Source: Todiramphus chloris collaris (taxonomy: Eukaryota; Chordata; Aves; Coraciiformes; Alcedinidae). From it: a stretch of 64,000 nt of DNA. Positions 1 to 11,771 of the stretch are shown here, one piece after another. The stretch is taken from positions 2,765,175 to 2,829,174 of the forward strand of contig JANVCC010000021.1 in NCBI GenBank assembly GCA_025345505.1. Reading direction: 5' to 3'. The position numbers and the translations under genes are program-made. The notes under the pieces are model-generated. The model had not been told where the DNA came from, searched no databases, and saw only the letters and a program-made list of their open reading frames with translations. Numbering within the stretch: position 1 is the stretch's first letter; each line of letters starts with the position of its first letter.

Positions 1-493
1 ATCTGAGCTCAGTCTGGGTGCCTTTCTGAAAGGATGGTTTTGGGTTTTTTTTGTCTTATTTCTTCAAGGATTTCAGATTGGTGACCTTTTAATTAAGTAT
101 CGTATTTTCATATGAATTCTAAAAAGGACAATTAAAGCATCTTCATCCAGGAGGATGAAGACTTGAATACTTGGAATACTTGGAAAGCAGTGGCAGGGTT
201 TGACCTTCAGAGCGGGGAAGGCAGGATGCTGTGGCTGAAATGAGGTGGAAGGGAACTGGTCTTTCAGCAGTAGGTCACATGGAGGGTCTCTGAAAGGCTT
301 GTACCTTGGGGCTGAGACACTTTTCACATCTGTAAAGCACCTGAGTCACGTGGAGATGGAAAGACAGTCTGGGAAGCCAGTGCCCTTCAAGTCTGCCCCC
401 CTCCCCACACTTTGTTCTTCCCAAGACTCTGTACAGCATGCCTGGAGGCTAAAAAAGCAAGATTTTCTTCCAGTAGCTTTCCTATCCTTATTT
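1..493. other. Intergenic, no feature recognised
   Basis: AT-rich sequence with only short chance reading frames. Confidence 0.6.
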
Positions 494-916
494 AGAATCA
501 TAGAACAGTTTTGGCTGGAAGAAACCTTCAGGATCATCAAGTCCAACCTCACTCCCAGCCCTATCAAACCCACTAAACCATGTCCCTAAGCACAACACCC
601 AACCGCCTCTTCAACACCTCCAGGGATGGGGACTCCACCACCTCCCTGGGCAGCCCATTCCAGTGCCTGACAACCCTTTCTGGAAAGAAATGCTTCCTGA
701 GATCCAGCCTGAACCTCCCCTGGGTCAGCTTCAGGCCATTTCCTCTTGTTCTGTCCCTTGTCACCAGGGAGAACAGCCCAACTCCCACCTCACTACAGCT
801 TCCCTTCAGGTAGCTGTAGAGGGCAATAAGGTCTCCCCTCAGCCTTCTCTTCTCAAGGCTAAACAGCCCCAGCTCCCTCAGCCTCTCCTCATAAGAGACA
901 TGCTCCAAACATCCAA
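494..916 (-). mobile_element. CR1 LINE fragment, 5'-truncated, minus orientation
   Basis: Read on the minus strand it starts TTTGGAGCATGTCTCTTATG and ends GTTCTATGATTCT, the CR1 tail type. It keeps the end of the conserved 3' frame ([38 protein letters not shown]). It matches the copy at 60.9-61.3 kb closely, differing at 7 of about 111 residues in the shared frame, so it is a recent subfamily. Confidence 0.93.
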
Positions 917-2442
917 ACATTTGATACATCACATATTGTTCTATTTCCATTACTCTCTTTTGGGCTTGAGATGTAGGAAACACTAATTTGGTCAGGTTCT
1001 AATTACTGGGTTCAGCACCAAGCGATGGTTATTAGTCTGCAAAGAACAGGAAATGACCAAGAGGGACTTGTCACCTTAAAAGTCAATAAACACAGATATC
1101 ATGGACTCGGTTCCTGAGATAGTATGAAGGAGGGAAGCTTTGCTGGAAGGCATAGCCCTGTGCTTACAGGAGGGTTGGGATACGAGTTAAGGTGAGCCTT
1201 AAGTATAAAACTCATTTATTTGGGTCTTCCCCAAGATTACAATGAGACTAGGAATTCATTCCTCATGACCAAACCTGGTAGCTTATTGTGGTATCTCAGC
1301 CTAGACCATCAGTTAATTCTTTTACTGGGGTTTAACATTTTAAATAGTAGAGAGTGATGTCTGACATAACGCAAGGTAAGAATCTATGTGGTATCTGCAG
1401 AAATAACAGGCAGAAAATAGAGAAATCACACATACAGTGTGGCTTTAATCCTTTCCAAAGGAAATGGTGACTGAAGAAATGCTAGAGGGGAGGAAAGCCA
1501 GAAGAAATGAGCCGGGCAAAGGTCCGAGTGCATGGCTAGATGGCAACCAACTCAGTGAATAGATTCATTTGCCTCCTATAGAACAATATAATCTGTAGTA
1601 GAAGGAGACATGGTGCTCTGAAATATAGGAAAATAATTTAATATTAACATCCAGTTATCTTCTATAAGAACAGTCTCATGTTAGTGATAATAAACTGGTG
1701 CTCCTCTGTCACTGAACCTGTGTCCACGTTGATGACGTGGGATTGTTTTGTGGTCTGAGTAGCCTCTGACCTGAGGTGAGATTTCTTTCCTGATGTGTTG
1801 GCTGCTGGCTGCTGGTCCTGAAGATAAAGTTTTGCATTTAAATACTGTTTGACTTTGCTATGCGTTTTCTCTCTCGTTTATTATCCATTTAACCGCAGAC
1901 TTTCTGCATTTCCCAGGACTGTCACGTGAATTCTTAGTGCCTTTCTTTATCTTCACAAAATTGGCTGTCTGTCTTTGAGAGGTTGTGCTCACGTGTGTTG
2001 AATGGGGCAGGGGTCAAGTGTACTTGTCCAAGGCACCAGCACATGAGGGGACCTGCAGGACATGAGAAAGCCTGATCTTCTGCTCAAAGGTCTTTGTGGA
2101 GCTGTGAACCCAAGGCATTAAATTCAGGGGAACCACTTAATGAGAGCGGGTTACATCTGTCACAATTTTTCCTTTTCATGCTAGATTTAGTGCAGCAAAT
2201 TATACCAAAAACCAGATAAAGTCCACCTCTGCCAGCCCCTAACTCGACAGGAGGGGTGTGATGTCACTCAGCTTCACAGGGTGAAGAGGGTGTGAGTTAG
2301 AAGGCACCTTTGTGTATATGACTAAAGCAGCTCTTTCTAAATGGCTGGATTTCATAAAGAGATAGCCAGGAATGTGCTGGACTGGGCATGATGTCCCTGA
2401 AAAATATTACTTTCACTTATAACACTCACAGACCTCTTTTTA

Positions 2443-2473
<31 letters not shown>

Positions 2474-2875
2474 GGCATTTTGCTTAGAAGCATGGGTATG
2501 TTTTTATTCATATCACTGTGAGACTCTCATTTAGTAGGACATCAAGTTGCTAGTGAAAATACATGAAAGCCATGGAAAAATATTAATATTATTAAGTTAT
2601 TATTAAAGAAAAATGACAGAAATATTTTAATTTAAAAAAAAAAAACCCAACCAAACAACAAAACACACAAAACAACAACGCTGTGATTTTAACCCTCACT
2701 TATCAAATGGTATCTGCATCTTCTTAAGAAGCAGGAAAGCTTCCTGCTCTTCACAGGGGCATCCTGGCAATAAGCTGCAGGGACTAGAGACGTGTTTTCC
2801 CCGTGGCCTTAAGCTGACACTGTTAGTTACACCGAGCTAAAGGGAGTACAGAGTGGGCAAAACCCACTACCTGAC
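917..2875. other. Intergenic, no gene seen
   Basis: AT-rich unique-looking sequence. The only marked structures are an (ATT)10 microsatellite at 2444-2473 and an A-rich stretch near 2628-2680. Confidence 0.6.
2444..2473. repeat. (ATT)10 microsatellite
   Basis: Ten perfect ATT units are present. Confidence 0.97.
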
Positions 2876-3425
2876 AGAATCATAGCATGCCCCAGGTTGG
2901 AAGGGACCTCCCAAGGTCACCTAGTCCAACCTCCCTGCAGGGACCAGGGACATCCTCAACTGCAGCAGGTTGCTCAGAGCCTCGTCAAGCCTGACACCGA
3001 GTGTCTCCAGGGATGGGGCCTCCACCACCTCCCTGGGCAGCTTGTTCCAGTGTTCCACCACTCTCAGAGTAAAGAACTTTTTCTGAATGTCCAGTCTGAA
3101 TCTCCCCTGCTCTAGTTTAAAACCATTGTCCCTCCTCCTGTCACTACATGCCCTTGGAAACAGCCCCTCCCCAGCTCTGCTGTAGACCTACTTCATATAC
3201 TGGAAGGCTGCTAAAAGGTCTCCCTGGAGCCTTCTCTTTTCCACACTGAACAACCCCAGCTCTCCAGCCTGTCCTCGTAGGGGAGATGCTCCAGCCCTCT
3301 GATGGTTTTTGTGTCCCTTTTCTGGACATGCTCCGTCAAGTCCATGTCCTTATGTTGAGGGCTGCAGAGCTGGATGCAGCAGCCCAAGTGAGGTCTCACC
3401 AGCGCAGAGCAGAGCAGAGAATAGC
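2876..3425 (-). mobile_element. CR1 LINE fragment, minus orientation
   Basis: On the minus strand it carries the CR1 3' region: a CAGAGCTCTGCTGGTGAGACC-type start, LRRDRLEGWG-like frame remnants, the GGAGGTGGTGGAGGCCCC stretch and the tail GGACCTTCC to CTATGATTCT. It is more diverged than the copy at 494-916 and has frameshifts. Confidence 0.9.
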
Positions 3426-4449
3426 CTTTTCCACTTGTTTTAGCTAAGCTAGAGAGGAACACACCTGAGATCTGAAACCCACCAAGGTTGAGTACCACCA
3501 GTTCTTTCGAACTTACAGATTTTCACTTCCCTGCCCTCATGCCAAGTGGTCTACCAGGGTGAGGTGTTTTGCTTGGTTTTTTTTTCATCCCACTTCACGG
3601 AGATACAATCAAACTGGAGCACCATGAAAAGCATTACACATGGTATTCTCCAGCAGGTTGCAGGTTATAGCTTCACGTTTCACTGGGTGGTGAGAACACT
3701 ATCTACAATTACCGGGAACAATACCCGTCCTAATTACTGTCTCTGTTGTGAGTTTCAACTCTGGTTTCATAACATCAGTAGGCAGATGCATTTCTCAGGT
3801 TGCTCCTTTTGTCTGAGATGTAATTATAGGCAACGCCAGGTATTCAGAGTTCATTGCTTTATAGGGAAACTGCCCACGACAGCTGACGCATGTTGGGTGC
3901 CTACCATTAACTGGCCAGTTAAAGATGCATCTGTAGCATCATCTCAAACAAACCCTCCAGAGCTGCCTTTCCCAACCTTTAAAGGGGTACAGCCAGTTTA
4001 GTAACTACATTTCCCTAGATTCTACATCTAGTATACCTGTAAGTATTGATAATAAATGTCTTCAGACTTTGTAAGACATCAGTTTTCACTGTGTTGAGAA
4101 GTGAACAGGTGCTGAGGGCCTAGACCTCTTCCTTTATCTTGCCTTGCTGAAGAATGCAGGTGGGCATTGAGATGAAGTCCCTCTCTGCACCAAGCATCTC
4201 TCCAGACATAGTGTAAAATAACTAAGACCAAAAGTGTTTATGAGGGAGGAAAGTAAGTATTTTTTTCTTCTGTTCTTTAAAATGAGACTTTGAATTTTAC
4301 TGGACTAGATCTAGTCACTGGACTAGATCTTATGAGCCCTCAATTCACATCTTACACTAAAGACAGAGCTGTCACCTAAAGCAAGTCATTTGAAGTTCGA
4401 GGTGGAAGAGGTTCCTGCACATGGGTCAGGACAATCAGCCCTGAGGAGA
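3426..4449. other. Intergenic, no gene recognised
   Basis: Contains a 151-codon open frame (3546-4001, plus) without a recognisable domain. It is best treated as chance. Confidence 0.5.
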
Positions 4450-4602
4450 AGGCCAGCTTGGATGGGGCTTTGAGCAACTTGGTCTAGTGGAAAGTGTCCC
4501 TGCCCATGGTGGGGGGAGGTGGAACTAGATGATCTTTAAGGTCCCTTTCAACCCAAACTATTGTATAGGTCCCTTTCAACCCAAACTATTGTATGATTCT
4601 AT
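4450..4602 (+). mobile_element. CR1 LINE 3' end with an internal 28-bp duplication
   Basis: The fragment contains GGATGGGGCTTTGAGCAAC, the AGTGTCCCTGCCCATGG block and the tail TATGATTCTAT. Within the tail a 28-bp segment (AGGTCCCTTTCAACCC onwards) is repeated exactly at 4539-4566 and 4567-4594. Confidence 0.9.
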
Positions 4603-6896
4603 AGTAACTATTAAGAGCATCTCTGTGCACCTGGAATTTACGATACAAAGCACTGAGGACTGTCAACATTTTAGAAGCCAAGCAGGAAACCATTTCAGAC
4701 TTTTTTCTAGGGCAGCACATTAATAAAAGAAATAATTAGCAAGGAGGAAGAAGATCAGGAAATGAATTAATGTGCTTCTCTGTATTATAATCACCCGATT
4801 TGCATACAATGTCATTTTGGGAAAAGCCAATGGTTACTGGAAATCACGTGGTAGGTGAAGCAGATAAGCTAATTTCTTTATGGGAGTCACGTGTTGAAAT
4901 CACACCACCAGGCAGATGATGCCTTTGTGCTCAAAAAGGCAAAGTATATTAACACATTTAACACTGAGCTGACACAGGTACATGGCTCCTGGATCAGTGT
5001 GGTTTATTTTAGGCAGCTCAAGCCATGGCTGTAATAACTAATCAAAAAATAATGTAGCCTTAGAATACACACCTCATGGGATCTCCAAGTGCAAGTTTCC
5101 TTAACTACTCCCTTTCCATCAACAAGCATCTCAGTGTACATGCACTTAAAAATTAATCCACCAAATCTGAACAAGACTTTTTAGGGTGATGCTCTGGTTC
5201 CTGATGTGCAAGTTCAGCCAGTTTAATGTGTTAGCTTCGATTGAAGAAGGTATGGACTTATGCTCCCTTTTGCAGCAGATACAGAATGGTGCTGTCCAAG
5301 GGGATGGACACCAAGGAGCACCTGGGAGACTGGAATGTCTTGAATCACCACAATGATATTAGGCAGGCTTAACACTGAAGCCTCCGAAGCGTGACTTAAG
5401 AACAAAAGATCAGAGTAGACCTTCGGAGCAGTAATTTGCTCAGACATGGTGGAATCTATCTACTTATCCTTTGTAGAGGGCTTAGGGACAATATCCCACT
5501 CAGAACAGTTCTAAAGTACTCTACTGTAACACCAAGTACCCTCCACTTCCAGTTCCTAGAGATGCTTTCCTTAATCTCTGGAGTATAACCCTCACTCTCG
5601 AACTGTTCTAAAGAGACAGTCAGACCCCTACTGACAGAATTTTCCTTTAAATCGTGGAATCCACAGCTATTGAATATGCAATGAGTAAAAAAAGCCACAT
5701 TATCATATTGTTTCTGTATCAGTTCGAGAGACAAAACGAGAGCATCCCCCACAGTGGGCTGAGAACACAGGTTTCTCTCTTCTGTGGAAGACAAAGGGCT
5801 TGTTTTAGAAACCATACTGTTCAAAGCCCAGATTTTCTAAAGAATTTCCTGTAGAAAAGTATTCCCTCAAGAATTTCTAGACAGGGAAATAGCACAATGT
5901 GGATTACTTGGCTCCAAGGCCTGGAAGTCATCAATTCACCTTTCGAGTCAGGCCTCCCTCAATGAGGCAGGCGATCCAACCTACTAATTGGGTCTGAGAG
6001 CAGCTCCTCGGTTGTTGCCCTTCCCAGAGTTGGTTTCTCATCCCATCTCTTTCAGGGACCAGGTTTCTTCACACTTCCCAAAATCCCAAAGCTCAACTCG
6101 GCGCTCCCAGGTAGATTCCTCGAGCGGACCACGGCGAGCGTAACGCGAGATCAATCAGCCATCAAAGAGCGCCCCGTCACGTCCAAATAATCCAGCATTA
6201 AGAGCTGGTTTGGTTATTATTGCCTCCATGCATTTATTTAATGATGACTTCATGCAAGCATCAAGCACAGACTTAAGCACTAACCACTACTCATGTTCCA
6301 TGCCGAGTTCAGCCGTAAGCTCCGTAACTTCAAAAGCCATACGTGAACATTTCTCCATCTCTCTGCTGCGTAATACCCTTTCATGGCCAACACATGCCTG
6401 ACCAGGGACTATTTTGTGATTAGTCGAGACTCAGGAACTTTATTTAGTCATGTCCCTACATGGATGATCTATCTCCTGTAAGCAATTAATCCCATGCAAG
6501 CTGCGTCCTTTCTAGATACCGCGTATCATCATCATCATCATCGTCATCGTCGTCATCATCATCACCTTCTCGTCCGTCAGCCACGTTGCCACGAGATCAC
6601 TGTTGACAAAGTTAAGCTTTGTGCTTTTCAAGTCTGTAGAGCTGATGGTTCGTTGAATTGTTCTCTGCATTGGTTACACTTCTGGCTTGCTGAGCTAGGT
6701 CGTCTTGTCATGGACACCTCATCACTTAATCTGCACTGCAGAATCGCTGAGCTCTACCAGAGAGTAATTTGTTCCTCACTACTCAAAGGAGAATTTTCCA
6801 GTCCTTAAAGAATTTTTAAGTTTCAGACAAAATAAAAATCCTCAGATTTGCATTGTTCGTCTCAATGTATTATGCTGATCAAGAATGGAGATACCA
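4603..6896. other. Intergenic with a CpG-dense patch and minus-strand open frames
   Basis: No gene was recognised. About 6100-6180 is unusually CpG-rich for the surroundings. Two minus-strand frames (5824-5456, 122 codons; 5447-5223, 74 codons) lie beside it. The arrangement would fit a decayed endogenous retroelement read on the minus strand, but I could not name a family. An imperfect CAT/CGT repeat is at 6525-6565. Confidence 0.35.
6525..6565. repeat. Imperfect (ATC/GTC)n microsatellite
   Basis: About 13 trinucleotide units in which ATC alternates with GTC variants. Confidence 0.9.
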
Positions 6897-7123
6897 TAGG
6901 ATTAGACTAGACATTAGGAAAGAATTCTTCACGGAGAGGGCAGTGAAATATTGGAATGGGCTGCCCAGGGAAGGGGTTGAGTCCCCATCCCTGGATGGGT
7001 TTAAACATCGCTTGGATGTGGTGTTGGGGGACATGGTCTAGGGGTGAACTTGTAGAGTAGGGCTGATGGTTGGACACGATGATCCCAAGGGGCTTTTCCA
7101 ACCCGAGTGATTCTGTGATTCTG
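6897..7123 (+). mobile_element. CR1 LINE 3' fragment, plus orientation
   Basis: Begins in the conserved [20 protein letters not shown] frame (GGGCTGCCCAGGGAAGG) and ends GTGATTCTGTGATTCTG, the CR1 tail. Confidence 0.92.
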
Positions 7124-8307
7124 ACTGTTCAGTGACAGTTTTAATCTTTATTCAAGACAGAAAATGCAGAAAGCAGACATGAAAGACTTGAGGCAGACAG
7201 ATCTATGAAGCTGCTACTTCAAAATAAATCTAAACTCATTAGTACAGTCTCAGCTGCTGCTTCTACCCAAATCATGCACTCCTGCAAACTCCTTGTATCA
7301 GTGCCAGAGTGCATGTGGCTGCATTACAAGCCAGGTGAAGGAAGAGGTCCAACTGAAGATTAACCTAGAAAACAAAAATCAGCAGCTTAAAGTGTTTGTA
7401 ATGGGGCTGTTCATCCATGGAACTGAATAACCACTAACAACACACCATTCTGGAATCCTGGCAAGCCCACATTTCCCCAAACACTCAACTACGTGAGCCA
7501 TGATTTTATATTTCCGCAGCCTAGTCAACGTAATTAGGACTCAGAGATGAGTCCTGCTAAGGCACTCCTAAAAATGCTGTTGGGACACAGGGTTCCAAAA
7601 GAAAATTTCACGCAACTGGATGGAAAACAAAAGACAAAGCAAAACACACACACAATAAACCCCAGCAAAACAAACAAATAAGGCACTTTCTAGTGCATTT
7701 AGAGAGTTTGTGTATTAAAAAGGAGAGCAAGTCAAAGAAAGTCTTCTTTATCCTTCTAGGAGATTAGCTGGGCACAGCTTGAGCTGCCTTCTCAAAGTGA
7801 TGTCATAATGGTAGAACTTTGCTACAGATCTAGGAGCACATGCAACTTTCTGATAGACAGTATCAAAAGAAAAAAACATCACAGCACTCAGACCCCCTGA
7901 TCTGAAAAGATGCAAAAGCCAACATTAGAATTAAAATAATTTTATTTCAATGTACATGAACAGAAACAAAATAGACTTTTTTACTTACAGAGATATATTG
8001 CTGGGCTGGCCCAATCACACGTGTTCTCCACTATGAGGCAGCAAGACTGACTAGACCTACTTCACTGCTTTTTGGACCAACAAGATTCAAATTACCACCT
8101 CCAAACAGTCCTTCAGCACACAGCAAACTATGTTGAAAACAAAAGAAAAACTCATCAACTCTTCACCTAGCCAGAAATGTTAAGTTGGGTTCCAAGGAAG
8201 ATCTCCCTTGAAAATTCCATCCGTTACCGAAGAACAGAACACAGTATGCAGCGCTGTGTCTAAACTTAATGGATCAAGGGTTCTCCCAAATACTCTTCTC
8301 TACTCTA
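7124..8307. other. Intergenic, no feature recognised
   Basis: AT-rich sequence with short A-rich and CA stretches (near 7635-7680) and no gene signal. Confidence 0.55.
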
Positions 8308-10559
8308 CTCTCTTGTACAAAGCATCTACAGGCAAGCTCATCAGGGATGTCAAGATTGCAGGCAGCCTGGGCTGCACTGATCACGCACTGGTGGAGTTCA
8401 CAGTCCTGAGGGACACCAGGCAGACAAGGACCATAGTCGTGACCCTGAATTTTAGGAAAGCAAACTTTCAGCTCTTGGAGGAGTTGGTCAATAGGACCCC
8501 CAGCAGGAACAAGGGGGCAGAACAGAGCTGGCAGATCTTTAAGGACACTTTCCATAGAGCACAAGAGCTCTGGATGTAAGAAATGAAGTAAGGGAAGAGA
8601 GCAGCATGGCTGAGTCAAGACCTAGTGGTCAAACTTAAAGGCAAGAAGGAATCACACAGGCAGTTCAAGCAGGGACGGGTACCTTGGGAAGAGCATAGAG
8701 ATGCTGCCCAGGTGTGTAGGGATGGGGTCAGGAAGGCCAGGGTGTCACTGGAGATGAACTTTGCAAGGGATACAAAGAACAACAAGAAGGGCTTCTCCAG
8801 GTATGTCAGCCAGAAAAGGAAAGTTAAAGACAACAGCCTCTGTGACGAGCAAGAATGGCAAGCTGGTGACAACAGATGAGAAGGCTGAGGTTCTCAACAA
8901 CTTTTTTGCCTTCTTCTTCACTGGCAACCTCTCTCCTCACTGCTCCCGAGCTGAAGGACCACTAGACAGGGACTAGGGGGACAAAGTCCCTCCCACTGTA
9001 AATGAAGACAAGGCTCATGACCACCTGAGGAACCTGAACATACACAAGGTCTACAGGACCTAATGAGATGCACCCCAGAGCCCCGAGGGAATTGGCTGAT
9101 GTAGTTGCCAAGCCACTCCCCATTATATTCAGAAAGCCCCAGCAGTCAGGTGAAGTCCCTGGGGACTGGAAGAAGGGACACATCACACCCATTTTTAAAA
9201 AGGGTAGAAAGGAGCCTGGGAACTCCTGACCTGTAGCCTCACCTCTGTGCCTGGGAAGATCATGGAACAGATCCTCCTAGAAGCTCTGATAAGGCACGTG
9301 GAGGACAGGGTGGTGATCAGAGACAGACAGCATGGCTTCAGTAAGGGGGGGAAGTCCTGCCTGACCAACCTAGTGGCTTTCTACAGTGAAGTGACTACAT
9401 CAGTGGACAAGGGAAGAGCTCTGGATGTCATCTATCTTGACTTCTGCAAGGCCTCTGACATGGTCCCCCAAAACATCCTTCTCTCTAAGTTGGGGAAATA
9501 CAGATTTGACAGGTGGACTGTTCAGTGGATAAGGAATTGGCTGGATGGTCACATCCAGAAGGTAGTGTCCAATGGCTCAATGTCCAGATGGAGATCAATG
9601 ATGAATGGTGTCCCTCAGGGGTCCATACTGGGACCAGCACTGCTTAACATCTTCATCAATGATATAGACAGCAAGACTGGGGGCACCACCAGCAAGCTTG
9701 CAGATAATACCAAGCTGAATGGTGCGGTCGATGTGCCAGAGAGAGGGGATGTTATCCAGAGGGACCTGGATAAGCTGGAGAAGTTGGCCCAGGAGAACCT
9801 CATGAGGTTCAACAAGACCAAGAGCTGGGTCCTGCACCTGGGTAGGGATAATCTTTGTTATTCACACAGGCTGATTTGGTAAGAGAGCAACCCTGCAGAA
9901 AAGAACTTGGGGGTGTTGGTGGACAAGAAACTGGACGTGAGCCAACAATGTGCATTTACAGCCCCCAAAGCCAATTGTATCCTGAGCTGAATCAAAAGAA
10001 GCGTGGCCAGCAGCTCGAGAGAGGTGATTCTCCCCCTTGGCTCTGCTCCGGTGAGACCTCACCTGGAGTACTGTACCCAAGTCTGGAGCCCCCAACATAA
10101 GGACATGGACCTGATGGAGCAGGTCTAGAGGAGGGCCACAAAAATGATCAGAAGGCTGGAGCACCTCTCCTATGAGGAGAGGCTGAGGGAGGTGGGTCTG
10201 CTCAGCCTAGAGAAGAGAAGGCTCCAGGGAGACCTTACAGCAGCCTTCCAGTATCTGAAGGGATCCTGCAGGAAAGCTATGGAGGGGCTGTTTCCAAGGG
10301 CATGTAGCAACAGGATGAGGGTCAACAGTTTTAAACTACAGCAGGGGAGATTTAGATTGGACATTAGGAAAAAGTTCTTTATTCTGAGTGTGGTGGAACA
10401 CAGGAACAGGTTACCTGGGGAGGTGGTGGAGGCCCCATCCCTACAGACATTCAAGATGAGACTTGAGCAACCTGCTCTAGTGGGAGGTGTCCCTGCCCAT
10501 GGCAGGGGGGTTGGAACTGGATGATCTTTAAGGTCCCTTCCAACCCTGACAATTCTATG
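8308..10559 (+). mobile_element. CR1 LINE, 2.25 kb, with decayed endonuclease-end and reverse transcriptase
   Basis: The 5' part encodes the end of the endonuclease domain (LIRDVKIAGSLGCTDHALVE, with the SDH-type signature as TDH). The reverse transcriptase follows: [31 protein letters not shown], and [20 protein letters not shown]. The catalytic FADD box reads LADN at 9697-9708, so the second aspartate is lost. Frameshifts and stops break the frame (for example the stop near 9880). The 3' frame YEERLREVGLLSLEKRRL and the CR1 tail AACCCTGACAATTCTATG follow. The element is 5'-truncated (full-length CR1 is about 4.5 kb) and not active. Confidence 0.95.
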
Positions 10560-10603
10560 CTGGGGCTCTGAGAAACATGAGCTAGTTGAGCACGTCCTGC
10601 TCT

Positions 10604-10651
10604 GTCACTGCAGACCTTTAAAGGTCAACCCAAACCATTCTATGATTCTAG
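10604..10651 (+). mobile_element. Short CR1 3' end
   Basis: GACCTTTAAAGGTCAACCC followed by ATTCTATGATTCT. It is a second tail directly after the larger copy and may be an older element or a tandem tail. Confidence 0.65.
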
Positions 10652-11033
10652 GATCTGCTACAAAACCCACAGACTCAAACCCACAGAATTATACAAACCC
10701 ATGAACAAGGCTGTTTTCAATATGCTTGTTGCTAGGTGCTGTCACCTGCTGCGACAGCTTCAACACACAGCCTACATAGATGGGCAAAGGGCTCTTGACC
10801 ACCTGTTTCAGAATCCACAGAAGTTATGACTGTTTTTACAACTTAAGAGTGCAATGTAGTTGAGTTATTCAATGTCATATGGCACCATAAGACGAGCAAG
10901 CATTTGTTAAAACACACACTTCCTTTACTAATAATTTTGTGGTGCTTTGCTGATAATATCAGTAATAAAAAAAAAAAGGTAACTGGGAGAAGAACCAATA
11001 GGGAAAAATTTTTTAAGGTGTTTATCATCTCCT
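10652..11033. other. Intergenic, no gene recognised
   Basis: AT-rich DNA between the CR1 cluster and the TXNDC9 3' end. Confidence 0.5.
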
Positions 11034-11653
11034 TTAATAAAGAAAATTAGTAAAAAAAAAAAAACCAAACCAAAACTGTAAGATTCAAGGAAAACAATAG
11101 GAAGTAGTTCTTCCCACAACAGAGTTACACTGTGGACTCTGTGCCATATGGTGTGGCTGACAGGGTACTATGAGGATTTAAAGGGATTTTTCCTTCTATT
11201 TTAACCAGCAAATGCTCTCAGCTACAGCTTGCTTAGAGTATATTCTGGGGAAGCGCTGCCCTCTGCTCTCCCTGGTTCTACTCTTCCTTGTGCATCTGCT
11301 TTTGACCACCGAGACCGGACGCTGGGCCAGAGGGACCTTTGGTCTGCCTTGGTACAGTTGTTTCTAACAGTTAGTTCAAAATACTCCATGAACTTCTACT
11401 TAAGACAGAGTTCATCAGTTGCCATGTTATTTAGTTAGAATGACTCAGATTTTTGAATTACAAATGGCTTCCAAAAGAGGAAAAAAAAAAATATTTAAGC
11501 TTTTTTCTGCTATGACTCAGTTGTATAAAACTGTATAGAAAAATGAGCATTATGTGCAGATGTCATGAAGAGCAGTAAGCTTTATAAAAAACATCCTTAG
11601 AAATGTACCAAGCATAAACAAAAGATGATTTACAAATACATTAAGCTGTTCTT
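11034..11653 (-). other. TXNDC9: Probable TXNDC9 3' UTR
   Basis: Sequence after the TXNDC9 stop on the minus strand is A/T-rich and has no coding signal. I saw no canonical AATAAA within 600 bases. A TATAAA variant is near 11581-11586 and an ATTAAA variant is the complement of 11033-11038. The 3' end is therefore a guess and could be shorter. Confidence 0.4.
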
Positions 11654-11771
11654 CTAGTCATCATCAGAATCTGAATCGTATTTCTTTCCTCTGATGGTCT
11701 TCTTATCCAACTTTGTAAAGCTTGTTCCAAATTTCTTTTGGCTTTGAAAAGGTGGGTCCATCAAGTTTCCA
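11654..11771 (-). CDS. TXNDC9: TXNDC9 last coding exon (residues 188-226 and stop)
   Basis: Acceptor TTCTAG precedes TGGAAAC. The exon encodes [19 protein letters not shown], a basic stretch and the acidic tail YDSDSDDD, then the stop codon at 11654-11656. Confidence 0.95.

Noticed and set aside
3546..4001. 151-codon plus-strand frame
   Set aside because: No recognisable domain, no splice context and no conservation evidence. It begins in plain intergenic DNA just after a CR1 copy.
8208..8579. Possible small gene of 123 codons
   Set aside because: Its second half is the endonuclease end of a CR1 element (LGCTDHALVEF).
1..11000. Lysozyme g-like genes expected near TXNDC9 from mammalian gene order
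   Set aside because: No reading frame in this interval resembles a goose-type lysozyme, so none is called.
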